Below the pieces are notes generated by a model that saw only the letters and a program-made list of their open reading frames with translations, did not search any database and had not been told where the DNA came from. DNA of 16,901 nucleotides, from NCBI GenBank assembly GCA_038231615.1, contig JBBRLA010000106.1, forward strand, positions 1 to 16,901, given 5' to 3'. The translations under genes and the position numbers were made by a program. Origin of the DNA: JBBRLA01 sp038231615 (lineage in GTDB: Bacteria > Myxococcota_A > Polyangia > Palsa-1104 > JAEUJZ01). This document shows positions 12,668-16,901 of the stretch, piece after piece. Each line of letters starts with the position of its first letter. Within the stretch, counting starts at the first letter, position 1.

Positions 12668-14301
12668 GCGCCGTCCGGCACCGGGGTCTCGCGCCTGCGC
12701 TGGAACGGCAGGTGCAGGCGACGGCGTCGCCGCGCCCGTGGGCCCCGCGGCTGGTCCCGCTGCCACCACTGGGACAACGCCTGCCCCAGCGCCGCGACCC
12801 CCAGCCAGAGCAGCACCACGCCGATGAGCAGGCCCACGATCGCCGGCCGCCACAACGTCAGGCTGCCCAGGAGGATCAGCACCGTCGAGGTGACCCCGGC
12901 GATGGACCAGGCGCTCTGCTCGAACTGCCGCCGCAGCGCCACGCCCAGGACCGCGGCGCTGGCCCGGGCGACCACGGCCCCGGCTCTGCCGCCTGGCGTG
13001 GTCGCCCCTCGACGGGCCTTTTTGGCCTGTCGGGTGCTAAAGACCCCGAACTCGGCTTCCGTCCCCGCAGGCGCCTCGGGGAAAAGGCCCGCGGGCGTCA
13101 GGATCTCCGGCTCGGTCAACTGGATCTTGCCGCGAAAACGCGCCTGCCGACGAAGGACCAGCTCGCTGGCGTTGCGCTGATCGGCCAGGAACATCTCCTC
13201 CATCGTCACGGCGAAGACCGGGTCCTCGACCAGGATGTCGAGTTCCCAGTTGGTCATCAGGCTGGACAGGTTCAGGTTGGACGATCCGACCCGACACCAC
13301 AGCCCGTCGATCACCGAGGTCTTGGCGTGGAGCATGGGCCCTTCCCACTCGAAAATCCGCACCCCGGCGGAAAGCAGGCCGGTGTAACCCGAGCGGCTCA
13401 TCCAGGAGATCCACGGCAGATCCGATCGCCCGGGCAGAAGGACACGCACGTCGATGCCGTCCCTGGCGGCGGCCAGCAGCGACTCATAAAGGGCCGGCGG
13501 GGTCAGAAAGTAGGCGTCGGTGATCCAGATGCGCCGGGTCGCCGCCGTCAGGAGCACCGAGGTAAGGCGGTAGATCCGCGACCGCCCCGGAAGGCCGGAG
13601 ACCACCCGCACCGGCGCGGACCCCGGGGTCGGCGCCGGTGGCTTGGGAGGTTCGCCGTGGGGCGCGGCCTGCCGGGGCGGGGGCAGGAAGGCATCCCGCA
13701 GGGGAGGGCCGGCGGTCGACCAGGTCTCGTTGAACGCCAGGATCATCTCCGCCACCGCCGGCCCGGCAACCCGCACCGCCGTGTCGCGCCAGGGCGGGAT
13801 CTGCCGATCGGGGTCCCCGGCCCAGGCATCGCCGACGCAGAGACCGGCCACGTAGCCGACCAGGCCGTCGATGCACAGGGACTTGCGGTGGTTGCGCTGA
13901 AGCAAGCCCAGCGGGGCGGTCAGGCTCACGGGGTTGAAGGCGCGGACCTCGACGCCGGCCTGTGCCAGCCGGCGCCACAGCTTGTGACTGGTGCCGATAC
14001 AACCAAACCAGTCGTAGAGCAGATGGACCGCGACCCCTGCCCTGGCCCGCTCGCAGAGCGCGTCGGTGAGCTGGTTGCCGATGCGATCGTTGTTGATGAT
14101 GTAGTTCTCGAAAAGGACAAAGCGCCGGGCCGCGGCGATGTCCTCCAGCCAGGCGGGGAACACCTGGGGGCCGTCGCACAGGAGGGTGACGGCGTTGCCC
14201 GGGATGCGCTCGGCATCGCCGGCGCGCTGAAGGGCCCGATCCGGAAAGCTGGGGCCGGCGGGAATGAGAGGCAGGGACGACACGTAGTGAAAATCTAACA
14301 C
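12598..14301 (-). CDS. Phospholipase D family, cardiolipin-synthase-like membrane protein
   Basis: This protein has about 567 residues with two HKD motifs: HRKSLCID (His138, Lys140, Asp145) and HAKTSVID (His325, Lys327, Asp332), the latter followed by GSSNLN. Both catalytic halves are intact, so phosphatidyl transfer or phosphodiesterase activity is expected. Cardiolipin synthase-like is the best fit, from ENYIINNDRIG and the spacing of the two halves. Unlike classical ClsA, the membrane helices are at the C-terminus (about 470-485 and 487-508), after a Pro/Ala linker, and are followed by a very basic patch (GPRARRRRRLHL). The start is weak: GTG at 14301, or TTG at 14304, with no Shine-Dalgarno sequence. 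The last 23 codons run antisense over the end of the lipoprotein gene. It follows the HAD-IB gene by 55-58 bp on the same strand. Confidence 0.85.
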   Translation of the reverse strand: MLDFHYVSSLPLIPAGPSFPDRALQRAGDAERIPGNAVTLLCDGPQVFPAWLEDIAAARRFVLFENYIINNDRIGNQLTDALCERARAGVAVHLLYDWFGCIGTSHKLWRRLAQAGVEVRAFNPVSLTAPLGLLQRNHRKSLCIDGLVGYVAGLCVGDAWAGDPDRQIPPWRDTAVRVAGPAVAEMILAFNETWSTAGPPLRDAFLPPPRQAAPHGEPPKPPAPTPGSAPVRVVSGLPGRSRIYRLTSVLLTAATRRIWITDAYFLTPPALYESLLAAARDGIDVRVLLPGRSDLPWISWMSRSGYTGLLSAGVRIFEWEGPMLHAKTSVIDGLWCRVGSSNLNLSSLMTNWELDILVEDPVFAVTMEEMFLADQRNASELVLRRQARFRGKIQLTEPEILTPAGLFPEAPAGTEAEFGVFSTRQAKKARRGATTPGGRAGAVVARASAAVLGVALRRQFEQSAWSIAGVTSTVLILLGSLTLWRPAIVGLLIGVVLLWLGVAALGQALSQWWQRDQPRGPRARRRRRLHLPFQRRRETPVPDGAYLQQAKGSAVSQVTPPPNHTEP

Positions 14302-14359
14302 CAAAAGCGGGCCAATGCCTGCCCTGGGCTTGCCGGGGCCGGTGTACGCACAGCGTCTG

Positions 14360-15040
14360 TCAGCGGAGGTCGATGATCGGCCAGTCGTAGGAACGGGCTA
14401 CGGTGCGCAGCCGGAGATCGGGGTTCACCGCGGTGGGGCGCCCGACGGCGGCCAGCATGGGGTAGTCGGAATAGCTGTCGGAGTAGCCCCAGGACTTTGC
14501 CATGTCCAGGTCATGCAGGCTGGCGAAGTCGCGCATGATGGTGGCCTTGGTGGCCCCGGCGACGAAGGGCTTGCCCAATTGCCCGGTGGCGTAGCCGTTC
14601 TCGAATTCCAGGCGGTTGGCGATGATGTCCTCGATCTTGAGGAAGCGGGCCAGGGGGCGGACGGTGAAATCCAGGCCGCCAGAGACCAGCACCTGCCGAC
14701 AGCCGGCGCGGCGGGACTCCTCGACCAGATCGATGGCCCCAGGGTAGATGCTGGGGCGGATGACCTCCTCGAACAGATCCTCTGCCAGGATGATCAGCCG
14801 ATCCTCGGACTGGCCAGCGTAGTAATTGTAGAAAAGTTGGTTAAACAGCTTGCGGGAGAGCTTGTCGGCCACGGCGAACATCGGCACCGAAAGCAGTACC
14901 TGCATGGACTTCCACAGGGAACCATAGAGGGTGGGCTGGTTTCGCGCGTAGTAGGCGAAGGCGTGGACGATGTTGGTCTTGATGAGGGTCCCATCGACGT
15001 CGTAAAAAGCCGCCGAGTGGGGGAATTGCTTGTGCGTCAT
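14360..15040 (-). CDS. HAD superfamily subfamily IB phosphatase
   Basis: This 226-residue protein has all HAD motifs: motif I DVDGT with nucleophile Asp14 and acid Asp16, motif II VSGG (Ser120), a basic residue in GATKATIMRDF (Lys165), and motif III YSDSYSDYPML (Asp188, Asp192). A helical cap insert between about 20 and 95, with a YYARNQPTLYG region, matches subfamily IB (SerB/PgpC-like). It transfers phosphate from an unidentified substrate. The family includes phosphoserine phosphatase and phosphatidylglycerophosphatase C. The cap here lacks features that would let me choose, but the cardiolipin-synthase-like gene 55 bp downstream favours a lipid phosphate. A hydrophobic stretch (MQVLLSVPMFAVA, 46-58) could touch the membrane. 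ATG start, 60 bp after the ligase gene. Confidence 0.9.
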   Translation of the reverse strand: MTHKQFPHSAAFYDVDGTLIKTNIVHAFAYYARNQPTLYGSLWKSMQVLLSVPMFAVADKLSRKLFNQLFYNYYAGQSEDRLIILAEDLFEEVIRPSIYPGAIDLVEESRRAGCRQVLVSGGLDFTVRPLARFLKIEDIIANRLEFENGYATGQLGKPFVAGATKATIMRDFASLHDLDMAKSWGYSDSYSDYPMLAAVGRPTAVNPDLRLRTVARSYDWPIIDLR

Positions 15041-15100
15041 GCCGCAAGACGTATCGCACGGAGACGCCCGCGCTTTCCACTGGGAAACACCGCGCCGATG

Positions 15101-16213
15101 CTACTTTGTGGTCTTTTTGGGGTCCTTCACGGCTTCGCCGGGCCAGATGAAGTCGTGGCGCACGCCGACGTAGGACGGAAAGCGGGGAACGCCGCGGTTG
15201 GACAGTTCCTGGTAGCGGAAGGTCACCACCGCGCCCAGGGGCGGCGGCTGGCGGCGATCTTCGTCGGAGAGGCCGGTGCCGGCGGCGAAGCGGGTGCCAT
15301 CTGGGAGTTCCAGGAGCAGGGCGCCCAGCCGGCCCTTGTGCCTTCCGGCGCCGGGGAGGTGCTCGACGATGCGGGCCTCGGCGTCGTGGAAGCTTTTCAC
15401 CTTGAGCAGGGTGTGGGAGCGCCCGGCCTCGTAGCGCGAGCCGGGGCGGCGCAGCATCAGGCCCTCGCCGCCCAGGGCCTCGACGCGGCGCAGTTCTTCG
15501 CCCAGGTGCTCGGTGCCGCGGCAGACCTGGTGAGGATGGTAGCTGGCGTAGGGCAGGCGGGCCAAGGTGAGCTGGTCGCGGCAGAAGGCCAGGCGGTCCT
15601 CGAAGGGCGCCACAAGGGCCGGGGCGTCGAAGACGACGAAGGAGATCTCCTTCCACAGATCGCTCTGGTCCTGACGGCGGACGATGCTGACCGTGCGCTG
15701 GAAGCAGCGCCGGCCGCCCCACAACTCGCCGTCGAGAGGGACGTTGGGCAGGTCGCGGACAAACCATTCGGGGGCATGATAGGCGTTACCCAGGCGGGAG
15801 ATGAAGCGTTGGCCGTCCCAGTAGGCCCGGACGCCGTCCAGTTTTTCGCTCATCCACCACCCGGTCAGGTCCGTGCCGCCATCCCAACTGTGGGCCAGGA
15901 GCAGGGGTGGGGCGCCCTCGACGGCTTCGGCGGCTTCGGATTCTGGTTCAGGTGCAGTGCTGGGGGTGGACGCGGCCTTTTTGGCGGCTGGGCGCTTCGC
16001 CTGAACGGGGGTTGCCCCCCCGGTGCGGGCGGCCTCTGAGGCGTCGCCGCGAAGGGAGCGCAGGTGCTTGCAGGTGCGACGCTCGATGGGCAGGGATTGG
16101 TTGCGCCACGCGGGGCAGGTGCAGGAGTAAACCCCCCCGGTGTTGGTCAGCACGTACGGCCGGACGGCCGACCCGCGCATCTCCACTGATTCGCCATCTC
16201 GAAGATCCGGCAT
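15101..16213 (-). CDS. ATP-dependent DNA ligase (LigE-like) fused to a SWIM zinc finger
   Basis: This is a 370-residue protein. The N-terminus holds a SWIM-type zinc finger with Cys31-x-Cys33 and Cys48-x-His50 (CTCPAW, RRTCKH). A low-complexity Lys/Ala/Pro/Glu linker (66-102) leads to a minimal ligase of about 265 residues. This has catalytic Lys124 in SEKLDGVRAYWDG, LDGELW (160-165), GGEGLMLR (248-255) and LLKVK (269-273), then an OB-fold (about 294-355) with FRYQELSNRGVPRFPSYVG. The SEKLDGVRAYWDG pattern is typical of LigE, normally a periplasmic ligase with a signal peptide. Here no signal peptide is present and the SWIM finger takes its place, so a cytoplasmic DNA-repair role is more likely. 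The ATG at 16213 has GAGGAG 3 nt upstream (16217-16222), so I prefer it to the GTG at 16246. Confidence 0.92.
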   Translation of the reverse strand: MPDLRDGESVEMRGSAVRPYVLTNTGGVYSCTCPAWRNQSLPIERRTCKHLRSLRGDASEAARTGGATPVQAKRPAAKKAASTPSTAPEPESEAAEAVEGAPPLLLAHSWDGGTDLTGWWMSEKLDGVRAYWDGQRFISRLGNAYHAPEWFVRDLPNVPLDGELWGGRRCFQRTVSIVRRQDQSDLWKEISFVVFDAPALVAPFEDRLAFCRDQLTLARLPYASYHPHQVCRGTEHLGEELRRVEALGGEGLMLRRPGSRYEAGRSHTLLKVKSFHDAEARIVEHLPGAGRHKGRLGALLLELPDGTRFAAGTGLSDEDRRQPPPLGAVVTFRYQELSNRGVPRFPSYVGVRHDFIWPGEAVKDPKKTTK

Positions 16214-16560
16214 CTGCTCCTCGTTCCCTCGGCACTTTGGCCGCACGCTAAGAGTAGCAGGCTACCCCCAGGGCTGTCGATCTTGCCTGGCTGGGGGTCA
16301 GGTTTGATCGGTTATCGCGAGATGAGAAGTGTGGGCCGCCGCGGAGGGCCTGTTTTGCGGCTGCTACCCCACCCAGGGCGGTCGGCGGGGCGAGGCGATG
16401 GCCCTTCCGCGCGCGCCGCCGGCCTGGGAGGCTCTGTCGCCCTGCCTGCTGTCACTCCTGCCTAAAGATGGTTGTCTGTCCTGTCCTTGCCCCTCGGCCC
16501 ACCTCCCCCGGCCGACTTCCCCATCCGGCTGTCCCCTGCCGGAATCTCCGAGCCCGGTCC
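16214..16560. other. 347-bp noncoding stretch between ligase and transposase genes
   Basis: I see no convincing gene here. It holds a possible leftward promoter for the ligase, the palindrome GTAGC-AG-GCTAC (16254-16265), an inverted repeat ACCCCCAG/CTGGGGGT (16264-16271 and 16291-16298), and a direct repeat CCCAGGGC-N-GTCG at 16267-16279 and 16372-16384. Both copies of the direct repeat are preceded by GCTACCCC. The segment 16385-16560 is very C/T-rich on the plus strand and is probably the 3' untranslated part of the insertion sequence. Confidence 0.6.
16251..16280 (-). promoter_or_regulatory. Candidate promoter of the ligase operon
   Basis: On the minus strand, TCGACA (16280-16275, 5 of 6 for -35) is followed after 18 bp by TACTCT (16256-16251, 3 of 6 for -10). 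A 5-bp palindrome (16254-16265) overlaps the -10 region. The -35 falls within the possible end of the insertion sequence. Confidence 0.3.
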
Positions 16561-16901
16561 TCAATCAGCGGGCTTTGGACCTTTGGGCGGGTCCAGTGGG
16601 AGGCGTAGCGCCTGCTGAACCCACCGAAACAGCTGCTGCCACGACGGTGGATCGGTCAAACGTCTGGGCCCCGCACGCAGGCGCAGGTGGCATTTGCGGG
16701 CCCACTGAAGCACGTTGTAAGCCATCAGCCGCAACAGCCCCAGCGCCAGCAACGCGTGCCCCGTGGTCACCCAGGGGTGCTCGTCTTCGCCAAACTGCGC
16801 ATCCAGGGACCAGAAGCAGTCATTTTCGATGCCCCAGTGGTTGCGCACCACCAGCAGCACCTGCGCTGGCTTAAGCCGTCCGGTACGCAGGCTGGTCAAG
16901 A
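16269..16901 (-). mobile_element. Insertion sequence, right part outside window; left end uncertain
   Basis: The transposase fragment shows that an IS of the ISAs1/IS4 group occupies the right edge. Two candidate outer ends beginning CAGGGC lie at 16269 and 16374, each preceded by GCTACCCC (or GCTACCCCACC). The matching terminal repeat lies outside the window, so the boundary is a guess. Confidence 0.35.
16561..16901 (-). pseudogene. C-terminal part of an ISAs1/IS4-like DDE transposase (truncated by window edge)
   Basis: The reading frame enters from the right edge and ends at TGA (16563-16561). The visible 112 residues include VRNHWGIEN, whose Glu is the third catalytic residue of DDE transposases, then WSLDAQFGEDEHPW and a Leu-rich helix ALLALGLLRLMAYNVL. 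This is the standard C-terminus of ISAs1-type transposases. No frameshift or stop is visible in this part. Whether the element is whole cannot be seen here, so the pseudogene label only marks the missing N-terminus; it may be an intact gene. The residues up to the stop include a Pro/Lys tail. Confidence 0.75.

Noticed and set aside
12598..16213. Ligase, HAD phosphatase and PLD as a DNA end-processing cassette (PNKP/Tdp1-like)
   Set aside because: The HAD protein is subfamily IB rather than PNKP-like, and the PLD protein has two membrane helices and cardiolipin-synthase-like motifs. A lipid role fits better for these two.

Overview
The window is G+C-rich, densely packed and has no RNA genes that I can see. 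The gene content points to a Myxococcota-type (deltaproteobacterial) chromosome: an Hsp70/GrpE-like pair resembling the SglK/GrpS type known from Myxococcus xanthus, a PEGA-type Ser/Thr kinase next to a TPR protein, a collagen-like lipoprotein with a Cys-rich end domain, and a SWIM-fused ATP-dependent DNA ligase. The assignment is an inference from protein families, not from a marker gene.

Layout. (1) Positions 2-1493 (+): the 3' end of an unknown gene, a 205-bp spacer with hairpins and a 10-bp direct repeat, then an exported DUF6503/LolA-like protein. (2) Positions 1574-6431 (+): a tight four-gene chaperone operon made of a divergent GrpE-like protein, an Hsp70 with a shortened C-terminus, a 722-residue helical protein of unknown family with a basic tandem-repeat tail, and a small J-domain-like protein whose HPD motif is replaced by APQ. 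Genes overlap or are 2-3 bp apart. (3) Positions 6453-11585 (-), read leftwards: XRE regulator, orphan MlaF-like ABC ATPase, PEGA-type Ser/Thr kinase, TPR membrane protein overlapping the kinase by 44 bp, and an AI-2E/PerM-family membrane protein. (4) Positions 11852-12667 (+): the collagen-like lipoprotein, whose end overlaps tail-to-tail with the next gene. (5) Positions 12598-16213 (-), read leftwards: SWIM-LigE-like DNA ligase, HAD-IB phosphatase, and a cardiolipin-synthase-like PLD protein with two C-terminal membrane helices. (6) Positions 16214-16901: 347 bp of noncoding DNA and the C-terminal part of an ISAs1/IS4-like transposase running off the right edge.

How the genes may work together. 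The chaperone operon is the most unusual element. It has the three parts of a DnaK-DnaJ-GrpE machine, but each part departs from the canonical form, and a large unknown protein sits between Hsp70 and the J-like protein, which suggests a dedicated chaperone for a specific client. The HAD-IB and PLD genes could form a phospholipid pair (PGP phosphatase plus cardiolipin synthase). The kinase and TPR genes are probably translationally coupled.
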